From Deltaproteobacteria bacterium (lineage in GTDB: Bacteria > Desulfobacterota > Syntrophia > Syntrophales > UBA2192), in NCBI GenBank assembly GCA_012728915.1, contig JAAYEC010000028.1:46217-110216 (forward strand): a DNA stretch of 64,000 bases, in the 5' to 3' direction. The notes under the pieces were generated by a model. It did no database searches and was not told the DNA's origin. It saw only the letters and a list, made by a program, of their open reading frames with translations. The translations under genes were made by a program, and so were the position numbers. Positions 1 through 8,516 of this stretch are shown here, piece after piece; positions within the stretch are counted from its first letter, which is position 1; the number at the start of each line of letters is the position of its first letter.

Positions 1-1
1 G

Positions 2-115
2 GCGGGTTACGAGCACGAAGGGCCCGGGAACCGGGCCCGGGCCCGCCTGATGTCCGCCGTGCAGGAAACCGTGTTTTCCGAAATCCGGGGCTACCGGCTT
101 GATTTCAGCCTCTAG
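2..115 (+). CDS. 3' end of an unidentified gene (partial)
   Basis: An open frame enters from the left edge in frame 2 and stops at TAG 113-115, giving 37 residues. The tail is moderately charged and ends in the residues RLDFSL. It faces the minus-strand transglycosylase gene convergently, with about 40 bp between the stops. Too little is visible to name a family. Coding status rests only on the open frame reaching the edge and the tidy convergent spacing. Confidence 0.4.
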   Translation, partial: AGYEHEGPGNRARARLMSAVQETVFSEIRGYRLDFSL

Positions 116-155
116 TCGGGCTGCTGGAAGCGCTTGTCCGCACCCGGTCCGGTTC

Positions 156-1931
156 TCAACCGCCGGCCTGGGGGTGGGGGCCGCGGATCTTGAGCACCTG
201 CCCGCTCTTGAGCCGGGTAGTCTGGAGCTCGTTCATCCTCTGGATCTCGGCAGGCGTCATCCCGTAGCGTTTCGCGATCTGGGTCAGCGTTTCCCCCTTC
301 TTCACCGTGTGCCTGACCACGGCCGTCGCGGCTGCCTTCTTGGACTTTCCCTTCTTGCCCGCTGCGACCGCCGTTCCCCTGTCCTTCGGCTTGACCGGGA
401 TTTTCAGGATCCTGCCCGTCGTCAGCGGCCCCTCGTTTTTCATCCCGTTGGCAGCCATGAGCGACCTGGAGGAAAGGCCGAACTTCTTCGAGACCGAGGC
501 GACGGAGTCCCCCTGCTTCACCCTGTACTTGACGATCTTTGCCTTCCGCTCCCGTTCCGGCGGCGCCGGCGGCTTCGACTCCCTGATCTGGTCCGCGACC
601 AGGGCATACTGCGGCCCCAGCCCCTGTGGAATTTTGAGCTCGTAGGGGCGGTCCGGCGTGATCTGGTGACGGAGCTCGGGGTTGAGCATGACGAGGGTGT
701 CCGTCGATATGCCCATCTGGCAGGCGATATCGAAGAGCTTCATGCTACGGAACGTCCTGACCGTCTCGAAGGCGATGGGTTTGGCGTAGGGATCGGGGAG
801 GTTCATCCCGAATTTTTTCGGGTTTTTGACGATATGCAGCGTGGCGAGGAACCTTGGCACGTACCGGGCCGTCTCGTAGGGGAGCTGGCGGTAGAGATCC
901 CAGAAGTGGTCGAGGTAGTCGCTCTGCTGGCGAGAGATGACTTTCAGGACGCGGCCCTCCCCGCAGTTGTAGGCTGCCAGGGCGGTCAGCCAATCGCCGA
1001 AGAGGCTGTGAAGGTCGGTCAGGTAGGCGATGGCGGCCTGCGTCGACTTCTCGACGTTCATGCGCTCGTCGATGTAGAGGTCCCGGTTGAGGCCGTACTT
1101 GTATCCCGTCGACGGGATGAACTGCCAGGGCCCGAGCGCGCGGGCCTTGGAGAGGGCGTGAACCTGGAAGCCGCTCTCCACAAGGGGAAGCCAGGCCAGT
1201 TCCTCGGGGATGCCCGCCTGCCGCAGGTGCTGCTTCATGATGGGGAGATAGTAGCCTGCCCTCTCGTAGGATCGCTCGAAGAAATTTCTCTCCACCGTCT
1301 GGAAGCTCCGGATCTCTTTTTCCACATCGGCGTTCATGATGAGCGGGATCTCGCTCTGCCGGCCGACGGTGGATACCCGCTTGCCGGTGTAGATGTCGAG
1401 GATCTTGCGCGCGATCAGGAGTCTCAGGTCGTCCTTCTGGCGGATGACGGTGGAGTTGCTCTCCTCCTCTCCGAGCAGGATCCCGTAGGCCTTGTCCAGG
1501 GACTTCAGGGCGCTGTCCATGTCCCCCTTGTCCCGGTAGGCCTGCGCCAGCCTGAGCAGCTCCACGATTTCGTCGATTTCCTCGTCGATGTCGGGGTCCC
1601 CGTTTTCCGACCCGTTGGCGCCAGCAGCCCTGGCGGTCTGTCCTGCGGCGAGCGTTCCGGGCTCCGTCCCGGGCGGGCAGTCTGCCGGCGGCCTGACGGA
1701 GGGGTCCACGCCGGAAAAACCCGGCCCGAGTCCCTGGGGCTTCGTCTCCGTTCCCCGCGGCAGCGATGCCGGCGCGCCGTCAGCTCTGCCGTTCTTCGCA
1801 TTCTTCCCGACCGGCGGCCGGTCCGACGGGGAGATCCTCCCCTGTGGATCGGTCTGGAGCTGCGCCGTCGTCGAGCAGGCACAGATGAAAAAAAGGACGA
1901 GGAGGCCGCAGCCCCATTTGAATGACGGCAT
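156..1931 (-). CDS. MltD-like membrane-bound lytic murein transglycosylase with LysM repeats
   Basis: This 591-residue protein would cleave the MurNAc-GlcNAc bond of peptidoglycan in the periplasm. The N-terminus is hydrophobic and ends at a lipobox-like Cys around residue 19 (FICAC), so an outer-membrane lipoprotein is likely. A low-complexity Pro/Gly linker (about 25-110) leads to a helical segment. An SLT goose-lysozyme-like domain follows (about 230-345), with the probable catalytic Glu252 in LPLVESGF and the family motif ALGPWQFIPSTG. The C-terminus carries two clear LysM modules (about 470-515 and 545-590), and a weaker LysM-like stretch precedes them. Size and order match MltD/DniR-type enzymes. 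It has its own promoter at 1981-2009, so it is probably not part of the prfB operon upstream. Which glycan-strand process it serves cannot be told. Confidence 0.9.
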   Translation of the reverse strand: MPSFKWGCGLLVLFFICACSTTAQLQTDPQGRISPSDRPPVGKNAKNGRADGAPASLPRGTETKPQGLGPGFSGVDPSVRPPADCPPGTEPGTLAAGQTARAAGANGSENGDPDIDEEIDEIVELLRLAQAYRDKGDMDSALKSLDKAYGILLGEEESNSTVIRQKDDLRLLIARKILDIYTGKRVSTVGRQSEIPLIMNADVEKEIRSFQTVERNFFERSYERAGYYLPIMKQHLRQAGIPEELAWLPLVESGFQVHALSKARALGPWQFIPSTGYKYGLNRDLYIDERMNVEKSTQAAIAYLTDLHSLFGDWLTALAAYNCGEGRVLKVISRQQSDYLDHFWDLYRQLPYETARYVPRFLATLHIVKNPKKFGMNLPDPYAKPIAFETVRTFRSMKLFDIACQMGISTDTLVMLNPELRHQITPDRPYELKIPQGLGPQYALVADQIRESKPPAPPERERKAKIVKYRVKQGDSVASVSKKFGLSSRSLMAANGMKNEGPLTTGRILKIPVKPKDRGTAVAAGKKGKSKKAAATAVVRHTVKKGETLTQIAKRYGMTPAEIQRMNELQTTRLKSGQVLKIRGPHPQAGG

Positions 1932-1980
1932 AGGCTTGATCCTTTCACGGCTGCCCGTGCGCGGAGGCAGTCCTTACGGC

Positions 1981-2009
1981 TTCTAACAGACATTCTTTCC
2001 GGCTGTCAA
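1981..2009 (-). promoter_or_regulatory. sigma-70-type promoter of the lytic transglycosylase gene
   Basis: On the minus strand TTGACA (2009-2004) is separated by 17 bp from TTAGAA (1986-1981). The element lies 50 bp upstream of the transglycosylase start and downstream of the prfB stop, so it gives this gene independent expression. Confidence 0.6.
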
Positions 2010-2067
2010 CGGGGAAATCCCCCTGCAGCCCGTCAATGCGATTCCCTTGCAATTTCCGGGTCATTTC

Positions 2068-3175
2068 TCATGATGACGGCTGCGCGACGGCGATCAGGTA
2101 GGCCTCGATGAACTCGTCGAGGTCCCCGTCGAGAATCTTCTGGACGTTGCCGGTTTCGAGATTGGTCCGGTGATCCTTGATCAGTTTGTAGGGATGGAGC
2201 ACGTAGGAGCGGATCTGGCTTCCCCAGGCGATCTCCTTCTTGCTCTTGTGGAGTTCTTCCATCCTGGCGCTCTGCTCCTCAAGCTTGATCTCGTAGAGGC
2301 GCGACCGGAGGACCTTCAGGGCCATCGCCCTGTTCTTGTGCTGTGAGCGCTCGTTCTGGCACTGCACGACGATTCCCGTGGGCAGGTGAGTGATCCGGAC
2401 GGCGGAGTCTGTCTTGTTGACGTGCTGGCCTCCCTTTCCGGAGGATCGGTACGTGTCGACCTTCAGGTCCTTTTCGTCGATGTCAATGACGATCTCGTCG
2501 CCCACCTCGGGATAGACGAAGACCGAGGCGAATGAGGTGTGGCGCCTGGCGGCGGCATCAAAAGGCGAAATCCGGACGAGCCGGTGGATCCCCGATTCCG
2601 CCTTGGTGTACCCGAAGGCGTAGTCCCCCTCGATTTCCACCGTGGCGCTCTTGAGTCCCGCCTCCTCACCGGGCTGAAAGTCCAGGATCTGGGTCCTGAA
2701 GGCCCTCTTCTCCGCCCACCGCAGGTACATGCGCAGGAGGATCTCTGCCCAGTCCTGCGCCTCCGTTCCTCCGGCCCCGGCATGAATCGTGAGAATCGCG
2801 TTCAGCCGGTCCTCATCCCTGCCCAGCATGCGGCGGACCTCCTCTCCCCGAACGGCCGCTTCCAGGCGTTCCAGCCCTGCCCTGACCTCCCCGAATGTCG
2901 CTTCGTCCTGCGCCTCGCGGGCCAGCTCGAAGAGCACATCGAGGTCCTTCAGCTCCCCGTCGATTCCCGACCAGGTTTTCACGATGGACTCGAGCCGGTT
3001 CTTTTCTCTCAGGACGAGCTTCGCCCGTTCCGGGTCGTCCCAGAGAGTCGCCTTGCCGGCCTCCTTTTCGATCTCGACCAGTTTCCTGCCCAGTCCGTCG
3101 ATGTCAAAGGCGACCTCGGAGGGTTTCCGCCCGTTTCCGGAGATCAGCCATCATTTCCTGGATTTCTTCAACCAT
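2068..3175 (-). CDS. prfB: peptide chain release factor 2, with programmed +1 frameshift
   Basis: RF2 terminates translation at UGA and UAA. The start is ATG at 3175. After 23 codons the frame meets an in-frame TGA (3106-3104) in the context CTT-TGA-C, preceded closely by the Shine-Dalgarno-like GAGGT. A +1 slip at CTT then continues as DIDGLGRKLVEIEKE into the long frame ending at 2068, giving about 368 residues, the usual RF2 length. The RF2-type SPF recognition motif (SPFDAAARRHTSF) and the peptidyl-hydrolysis GGQ (SSGKGGQHVNK) are both present. This is the classical autoregulatory frameshift: low RF2 favours slippage. The start overlaps the 3' end of lnt by 25 nt, so the two are translationally linked. 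Confidence 0.96.
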
Positions 3176-4740
3176 GGTCTCCTTCCTCCCGGTCTGTAGA
3201 ATAGCGCGAGCAGGGCGATCACGCATGCGAAGACAAACGTGTCGCCGTAGGCCGTGTAAAAGGTCCCGATCCGCTGCATCTTCAGGGGAGCCGTCAGCTG
3301 CGTCCGCTCAAAGAGGCCCGTCCGGGCCGTGATCCGGCCCGTCGCGTCGATCACGGCGCTCACACCCGTGTTGGCCGCCCTCGCCACGTAGAGCCGATTT
3401 TCCACGGCCCTGAACACCGTCATCGACAGGTGCTGGAACGGTGCAGAGGTCATGCCAAACCAGGCGTCGTTCGTGAGGTTGACGAGCAGCGAGGCCCCGC
3501 TGCGCCCGTAAGCCCTGCCGATCTCGGCAAAGATCCCCTCATAGCAGATCAGGAAACCGACCCGGGCCCCTGCCGCCTCGACGGGCTCGAATCCCGAGCC
3601 GGGCAGGAAGTCGCCTACACCGACGGCGAGCTTTTCGATGAAGGGAAACAGGGGCCTGAGCGGCACGTATTCCCCGTAAGGGACGAGGTGGACCTTGCTG
3701 TACGCGCCGGCGATCTCGCCCGCGGGGGACAGTACGACGGCGCTGTTCTGGAAACGGAGGGTTCCCTCGTGGCGCGTATAGCTCGGAGTCCCGAAAAGCA
3801 GCCAGGCCCCGGTCGCCTTCGCGACGCCGACGACGGCGTCATGGAGCTCGTCGCGGTTCTGGAACATGAAGGGCGTTGCCGTCTCGGGCCAGATGAGGAC
3901 GCGGGCGCCGCCGCGGACGGCCTCGAAGGAAAGGTCGCGGTAGATCCGCAGCGTCTCTCTCTGGTACGACGGGTCCCACTTGATGCTCTGGTCGATATTG
4001 CCCTGGATGAGCGCCACGTACTGCTCGGGCGCCGGCTCGAAGCGGGCCGTCACATCCGACAGGCGCCAGAGGCCGTAGCCCGTGGCGAGGCTGACGAGCA
4101 GCGCCGCGGCGGCAGCACCGGCAAGTGCCTTCCGCATCCCCTCCCGGTTTGCCCCGATGAAGGCGGCCAGCGCGGCGTTGACGAGCACGAGGAGAAAGCT
4201 CACCCCGTAGCTGCCCGTGACGTCAGCCATCTGGATGATGGGCAGGTTGAGGTACTGGGAATGGGCGAGGTTTTCCCAGGGGAACCCCGTGAGCAGCATC
4301 GATTTGGCGTACTCCAGAGCCGTCCAGAGAAGCGGGGCGGAAGCAACGGCCGGGATGCCCCGCATCCGGAACAAGACGGTCCCTCCCGCGAAAAGCCCCG
4401 TGTAGAGGCTCAGGTAGAGGGCAAGCAGCATCATGACGGGGACCCCGACAACCAGGGGGAGCTTCCCGTAGTGGACGACCACGTGGGTCACCCAGTACAG
4501 CAGGCCCACGTGCTGGATGAACCCGGCGAGGATGCCCGCGAGAACCGCCGGCAGGACGGGGAGAGCGCGCAGGGCGCACAGCAGCGGAACGAGGGCGGCC
4601 CAGGCGACAGCCCCGTGCCCGAATTTCGGGAAGGACAGCACGAGGAGGATCCCCGAAAGGGCGGCCAGTCCGGCGGGGACCGCGGGAAGTCCCGTGGCCC
4701 GTGCGGCGCGGAGTCCCGGGCGAGGGTTCGTTAGCGTGTT
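3151..4740 (-). CDS. lnt: apolipoprotein N-acyltransferase (start unresolved)
   Basis: Lnt transfers an acyl chain to the N-terminal Cys of lipoproteins in the inner membrane. Successive membrane segments (from AALSGILLVLSFPKFGHGAV onward) precede a nitrilase-like domain. That domain contains the catalytic-Glu region LIWPETATPF, a Lys region SKVHLVPYGEYVPLRPLFP and the Cys region FLICYEGIFAE. The gene follows corC/ybeX, the same neighbours as in E. coli. The start is a problem. The frame has no ATG, GTG or TTG between the corC stop (4731) and the first membrane segment. The first usable codons are CTG at 4668 and GTG at 4641, and the GTG would cut the first segment in half. The coordinate given is the widest extent, beginning near the corC stop. 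Function is secure and the N-terminus is not. Confidence 0.85.
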   Translation of the reverse strand, partial: NTLTNPRPGLRAARATGLPAVPAGLAALSGILLVLSFPKFGHGAVAWAALVPLLCALRALPVLPAVLAGILAGFIQHVGLLYWVTHVVVHYGKLPLVVGVPVMMLLALYLSLYTGLFAGGTVLFRMRGIPAVASAPLLWTALEYAKSMLLTGFPWENLAHSQYLNLPIIQMADVTGSYGVSFLLVLVNAALAAFIGANREGMRKALAGAAAAALLVSLATGYGLWRLSDVTARFEPAPEQYVALIQGNIDQSIKWDPSYQRETLRIYRDLSFEAVRGGARVLIWPETATPFMFQNRDELHDAVVGVAKATGAWLLFGTPSYTRHEGTLRFQNSAVVLSPAGEIAGAYSKVHLVPYGEYVPLRPLFPFIEKLAVGVGDFLPGSGFEPVEAAGARVGFLICYEGIFAEIGRAYGRSGASLLVNLTNDAWFGMTSAPFQHLSMTVFRAVENRLYVARAANTGVSAVIDATGRITARTGLFERTQLTAPLKMQRIGTFYTAYGDTFVFACVIALLALFYRPGGRRPWLKKSRK

Positions 4741-5588
4741 GATGACGGCGTCTCTCCCGATTTCCGGATTTTGACCTTCTTGATGCTTCGCTCGTCGGCC
4801 GAGGCGATGACCATGTCCAGCTCCCCGTGGCGGATCGTGTCGCCCGTGAGGGGGATCTTCCGGATCAGGTGCAGAATGAAGCCGGCCAGGGTTTCGTACT
4901 TCCCTTCCGGGATCGTGATGCCGAAACGGTCCTCGATCTTTTCGATTTCGACGCGGCTGTCCACGAGGATGGACCCGTCGGGGAGTTCGGTGAAATCCGC
5001 CTCCTCGACGTCCCGCTCGTCGTGGATCTCGCCGACGATCTCCTCGACGAGATCCTCGAGGGTGACCAGGCCCGCCGTTCCGCCATACTCGTCGATCACG
5101 ACGGCCATGTGCTGCCTGAGGTCCTTGAGTTCGTGAAGCAGCATGTGGATGTTCTTTGTCTCGGGGATGAAATAGGGTTTCCTCAGCAGCGGCCGGATGT
5201 CGGCCTCCCCGATCGGCTTGGACCACAGGCGGATCAGGTCCTTGACATTGAGGACACCGATGATGTTGTCCACGCTGCCCTCGTAGACGGGCATCCGGGT
5301 GTAGCCGTGCCGGTTGACCTGGTCGATGATCTCCGCAACCGGGGCATCGCTCGGCACGGCGACGATCTCCGTGCGCGGCACCATCACCTCGCGGGCCACC
5401 GTGTCACGGAATTCCAGGATGCTCTGGATCATCTCGCCCGACTTTTCGTCGATGAGGCCCCTCTCCTCCCCCTCGTCGATGATGGACTGGATTTCCTCCT
5501 CGAGACGGGACTGCTCCTCCTCCTTTCCGGCGCCGAGAAGGGCCTTCAGCCGCGTCCAAACGTGCTGGATGGCGGAGGGACGGCTCAT
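4731..5588 (-). CDS. corC: CorC/YbeX-type CBS-domain protein
   Basis: The 285-residue protein lacks the membrane DUF21 domain. It consists of an acidic N-terminal stretch (about 15-50), a pair of CBS domains (about 65-185, including VMVPRTEIVAV and MAVVIDEYGGTAGLVTLEDLVEEIVGEI) and a C-terminal CorC_HlyC/transporter-associated domain (about 205-280). Homologues are linked to Mg/Co efflux and membrane homeostasis. The CBS pair would bind adenine nucleotides. The start codon directly abuts the stop of the radical SAM gene (TAA then ATG), and lnt follows immediately. This reproduces the conserved ybeX-lnt pair. Confidence 0.88.
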   Translation of the reverse strand: MSRPSAIQHVWTRLKALLGAGKEEEQSRLEEEIQSIIDEGEERGLIDEKSGEMIQSILEFRDTVAREVMVPRTEIVAVPSDAPVAEIIDQVNRHGYTRMPVYEGSVDNIIGVLNVKDLIRLWSKPIGEADIRPLLRKPYFIPETKNIHMLLHELKDLRQHMAVVIDEYGGTAGLVTLEDLVEEIVGEIHDERDVEEADFTELPDGSILVDSRVEIEKIEDRFGITIPEGKYETLAGFILHLIRKIPLTGDTIRHGELDMVIASADERSIKKVKIRKSGETPSSTR

Positions 5589-6464
5589 TTACAGACCCCG
5601 CATGGATTCGGGCCGCAGCAGGGAGGGGTCGTTCGACTGAACGACCTGGCCGATGAGGCGGAGGACCTTTTCGCGATCCTGAGGCATCCTGGCACGGATG
5701 GGAAGATAATTCGAGGCGTGGTTGGCCGTGAAAAAGCAGTTGCTGAAGCGTGCCTGCGACACGATAATGCCCAGTTCCCCGAGCAGTTCGAAGTTGCCGG
5801 GCAGAACGAACGCCCCCGTCCGGGCTTCCTCGTACAGGGGTGTACCCGGCACGACCATCACGGTCAGCACCCCGGCGAAGTCCGGGTCGACGTCGGTGAG
5901 GATGCGTGCCGTGTCCCGGGCGTGTTCCGTGCTGTTCTGCGCGCCGCCGATACCGAGCATCACCGTCACGGAGAGGGTGATCCCCGCATCCTTGACCTTC
6001 CGGGCCGCCTCCACGATCCGCTCATAGGTGGCGCCCTTCCGGATTCTCCTGAGGATCTCTTCGTTGCCGGACTCGATGCCGAGGTAGACGATCCCGAGAC
6101 CCCGTTCCCTGAGTTCGCGGAGCTCCGCGGCGGTCTTCTTCCGGATGCTCTTCGCGTTTGCGTAGGTCCCGATGCGCCTCACGCCGGGCAGATGGGCGCG
6201 GACCGCCTCCAGGATTTCGACCAGGCGGGGCTGGGGGATGATGAGGGCGTCACCGTCACACAGAAAGAGACGCTCCGCCTGCCGGAACCGGCGGGCGGCG
6301 TACTCCAGGTCTTCCACGATCTCGTCGATTCCCTTGATGCGGAAGCGCTTGCCCTTGAAGCTGGGGCAGAAGGTGCAGCGGTTGTGCGAGCAGCCGACGG
6401 TCACCTGCAGCAACAGGCTGAAGGCCTCGCTGGGAGGCCTGATGATGTCGCCCTCGTACTTCAT
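5589..6464 (-). CDS. radical SAM protein of unknown substrate
   Basis: The 291-residue protein has an N-terminal iron-sulfur motif, C25-x4-C30-x2-C33 in the context GCSHNRCTFC. Radical SAM (Elp3/HemN-like) TIM-barrel features follow, such as the SAM-binding LGIESGNEEILRRIRKG and VMLGIGGA. This GCSHN-x-CTFC subgroup is common in anaerobes and has no assigned reaction. The start ATG at 6464 overlaps the stop of the Cys-rich small gene (TGATG), which means tight translational coupling. The frame is open further upstream, but that part is out-of-frame sequence of the small gene. A SAM-dependent radical enzyme is well supported and the substrate is unknown. Confidence 0.85.
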   Translation of the reverse strand: MKYEGDIIRPPSEAFSLLLQVTVGCSHNRCTFCPSFKGKRFRIKGIDEIVEDLEYAARRFRQAERLFLCDGDALIIPQPRLVEILEAVRAHLPGVRRIGTYANAKSIRKKTAAELRELRERGLGIVYLGIESGNEEILRRIRKGATYERIVEAARKVKDAGITLSVTVMLGIGGAQNSTEHARDTARILTDVDPDFAGVLTVMVVPGTPLYEEARTGAFVLPGNFELLGELGIIVSQARFSNCFFTANHASNYLPIRARMPQDREKVLRLIGQVVQSNDPSLLRPESMRGL

Positions 6465-6676
6465 CACTCTCCGTGATCCCCGCCGTAGGGATTGATGACG
6501 GGGTTTGCATGACAGGCGGCGCAGAAGGACTTGGTATCGACATGGCCGCAGCCGTACCCCCAGAGGTCCCAGCGCCGGCAGTCCGTGCAGAGGTGGATGG
6601 CGCAGCCGTCGCAGAGGACGACGGACTTTTTTTCCCGGCAGACCTGACAGAACTCCTTGCCGTCGGTGACGATCAT
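6464..6676 (-). CDS. small zinc-binding Cys-rich protein
   Basis: This 70-residue protein holds nine cysteines plus histidines arranged as C10-x2-C13, C22-x2-C25, C30-x2-C33, C43-G-H45 and C52-x2-C55-H56. That pattern resembles a compact B-box or treble-clef zinc module, probably binding two or three zinc ions. It has no signal peptide and no membrane segment. It is the first gene of the operon from the promoter at 6741-6713, and its stop overlaps the start of the radical SAM gene. A role as a metal-binding partner of that enzyme is inferred only from the coupling. Confidence 0.7.
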   Translation of the reverse strand: MIVTDGKEFCQVCREKKSVVLCDGCAIHLCTDCRRWDLWGYGCGHVDTKSFCAACHANPVINPYGGDHGE

Positions 6677-6712
6677 GGGAAATGATTTCCTCGATGGTCA
6701 AACGTAGGCGCT

Positions 6713-6741
6713 ACTGTAGCCGATGAGACACAAAAAGGCAA
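6713..6741 (-). promoter_or_regulatory. promoter of the zinc-protein/radical SAM/corC/lnt/prfB operon
   Basis: Minus strand TTGCCT (6741-6736), a 17-bp spacer and TACAGT (6718-6713). It lies 37 bp upstream of the first gene of the operon and no other promoter is obvious before corC. Confidence 0.5.
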
Positions 6742-6971
6742 GCCTTCAGCCCCGACGGGATGTCCGGCGTCGTTGACGTGGGCACGTCGTGAAACACCCT
6801 GGCAGAGCGCCTCTCGGGACATCCTCCTCCAGTACGGCAGGCGAAGAGGGCGCGACGCGAGGGGGGTGTCCTGAAAGCAAGTCGTGGCAAGCATTTTGCA
6901 GTACCGACTGATGTGCGCGGATTTCCATCGGAATAATTTTGCGGAAAAAGCGCTTTTTTTGCAAAAAACAC
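6742..6971. other. intergenic region with nested inverted repeats, no gene seen
   Basis: Between two divergent promoters lie 230 bp without a convincing gene. Visible structure includes the inverted pair GGATGTCC (6758-6765) and GGACATCC (6817-6824), enclosing the short dyad GACGTG-GG-CACGTC (6775-6788). Just upstream of the plus promoter sits a larger palindrome, TTTTGC (6937-6942) and GCAAAA (6961-6966) flanking the perfect palindrome AAAAAGCGCTTTTT (6945-6958). The second is placed like an operator for the kamA promoter. The first could be a structured RNA or a regulator site. Confidence 0.45.
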
Positions 6972-6999
6972 TTGACATTAAAATATTCTTCCGTACAAA
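6972..6999 (+). promoter_or_regulatory. promoter of the kamA gene cluster
   Basis: TTGACA (6972-6977), a 16-bp spacer and TACAAA (6994-6999) on the plus strand. It lies about 150 bp upstream of kamA, leaving an untranslated leader of roughly 140 nt in which no known riboswitch was recognised. Confidence 0.55.
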
Positions 7000-7147
7000 G
7001 GAACCAGGCACGATCTCGTTTTCAGGGCCGTTTTTTTGAATGCGCCACGCCCGCGGCCGGCGGAAGAGACGATCGCGACAGGAACGACACTTGAAAGCGC
7101 GACAGCGGACGGCACATCGTCAGGAACAGACAGCAGGAGGGCAGCGG

Positions 7148-8482
7148 ATGGAAGAAAACGTCTGTCTGAGCCAGGAGGCGGAGCCTCCGGGTCAGCATGC
7201 CGGTCTGACCGGTTTAGCTCTGGATGAGCTATTTCAAAACTCCCTTGCCGTACCCGCCGTGACACCCGTCACGAAAGCGATCGCGAGTCGCGTGTTCATC
7301 ATGCCCTCGCGGGGGGCTGCCGCCTGCAAGCCGAGCCCCCGGTCCCAATCCTTCCGGAAACAGTACTTCCCCGACGCCTCCGCAGCCGACTGGAACGACT
7401 GGCGCTGGCAGATCCGCAATCGGATCACGGGCGCCGGGATGCTCTCGCGCATGCTCTGGCTGTCGGCCGGGGAGGAGACGGCTATCCAGGCCCGGGGAGG
7501 CGCCATTCCGCTCAACATCACGCCGTATTACACCAGTCTGCTCGACCCGATGGACCCCGATCAGTCCCTGCGCAGGATGGTCGTCCCGGTGAGCGCCGAA
7601 TTCGAACGCTCCCGCGATGAATCGGATGATCCTCTCGGCGAGGACCACGACAGTCCCGTACCGGGCCTGGTCCATCGGTATCCGGACCGCGCGCTCTTCC
7701 TGGTCACCGGGTTCTGTTCCACCCACTGCCGCTACTGCACCCGTTCCCGGATGGTCGGAAAACATGAGGAAACCCTTGCCGACCGCGATCGCTGGGAGCG
7801 TGCGATCGCCTACATCGAAAACACGCCGGCCGTCCGAGACGTTCTGCTTTCCGGGGGTGACCCGCTGACCCTGCCCGACGAAGCCCTCGACTGGCTGCTC
7901 TCGAGACTTCGGGCCATCCCTCATGTCGAGCTGATCCGGATCGGGACGAAGGTCCCCGTCGTGCTTCCCCAGCGGATCACATCGGGCCTGTGCCACACCC
8001 TGAAGCGTCATCACCCCCTCTGGATGAGTATCCATTTCGCCCATCCGGACGAGTTGACCTTCGAGGTGAGCCAGGCCTGCAACCGGCTTGCGGACGCGGG
8101 AATCCCGCTGGGCAGCCAGACGGTGCTCCTTGCCGGCGTCAACGACAGCGTCGAGACGATGAAACGCCTGGTCCATGCCCTCGTGATGAACCGCGTGCGA
8201 CCCTACTATCTCTACCAGTGCGACCCCATCACCGGCTCGGCGCATTTCCGCACCCCCGTCGCGAAGGGAATCGAGATCATTGAAGGTCTCCGGGGGCACA
8301 CGACAGGATACGCCGTACCCACCTACGTGATCGACGCCCCCGGAGGCGGCGGGAAGATTCCCCTGCTGCCCGGGTATGTCCTCGGCCACGACGACCAGTA
8401 CATCAGGCTCCGCAACTACCAGGGCCGGACGTTCCGGTACCCGGACCTGGCTGCCGTCACCGACAGCGAGGCACGGGTCTGA
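7148..8482 (+). CDS. kamA: KamA-family lysine 2,3-aminomutase
   Basis: The protein (444 residues) would interconvert L-lysine and L-beta-lysine using a [4Fe-4S] cluster, SAM and PLP. The radical SAM motif is C190-STH-C194-RY-C197. The PLP Lys lies in GGGGK (K403). By family knowledge, the two Asp residues that clamp the lysine epsilon-amine in clostridial LAM (Asp293 and Asp330) correspond here to D359 in YQCDP and D396 in VIDAPGG. Glutamate 2,3-aminomutases replace them by Lys and Asn. A lysine substrate is therefore favoured. The start at 7148 is chosen for an AGGAGG Shine-Dalgarno 7 nt upstream; an open frame further upstream lacks one. It heads a unit with two ATP-grasp genes and a GNAT gene. 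An intrinsic terminator after its stop may lower expression of the downstream genes. A post-translational (EF-P-type EpmB) role is less likely because no epmA or efp is nearby. Confidence 0.88.
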   Translation: MEENVCLSQEAEPPGQHAGLTGLALDELFQNSLAVPAVTPVTKAIASRVFIMPSRGAAACKPSPRSQSFRKQYFPDASAADWNDWRWQIRNRITGAGMLSRMLWLSAGEETAIQARGGAIPLNITPYYTSLLDPMDPDQSLRRMVVPVSAEFERSRDESDDPLGEDHDSPVPGLVHRYPDRALFLVTGFCSTHCRYCTRSRMVGKHEETLADRDRWERAIAYIENTPAVRDVLLSGGDPLTLPDEALDWLLSRLRAIPHVELIRIGTKVPVVLPQRITSGLCHTLKRHHPLWMSIHFAHPDELTFEVSQACNRLADAGIPLGSQTVLLAGVNDSVETMKRLVHALVMNRVRPYYLYQCDPITGSAHFRTPVAKGIEIIEGLRGHTTGYAVPTYVIDAPGGGGKIPLLPGYVLGHDDQYIRLRNYQGRTFRYPDLAAVTDSEARV

Positions 8483-8516
8483 CCCTGTCGTCAAGCCGAC
8501 GGAAGAACCGAAGAGA

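Noticed and set aside
99..1925. 608-codon open frame on the plus strand opposite the lytic transglycosylase
   Set aside because: It lies wholly antisense to a gene with clear SLT and LysM domains. The predicted protein has no recognisable domain; long antisense frames are expected in GC-rich DNA.
4735..5226. N-terminal extension of lnt through the corC gene
   Set aside because: The frame is open but the residues are an out-of-frame reading of corC, Arg/Gly/His-rich and unlike any Lnt.
7000..7147. Lysine riboswitch in the kamA leader
   Set aside because: A leader of about 140 nt is too short and none of the conserved lysine riboswitch segments were recognised.
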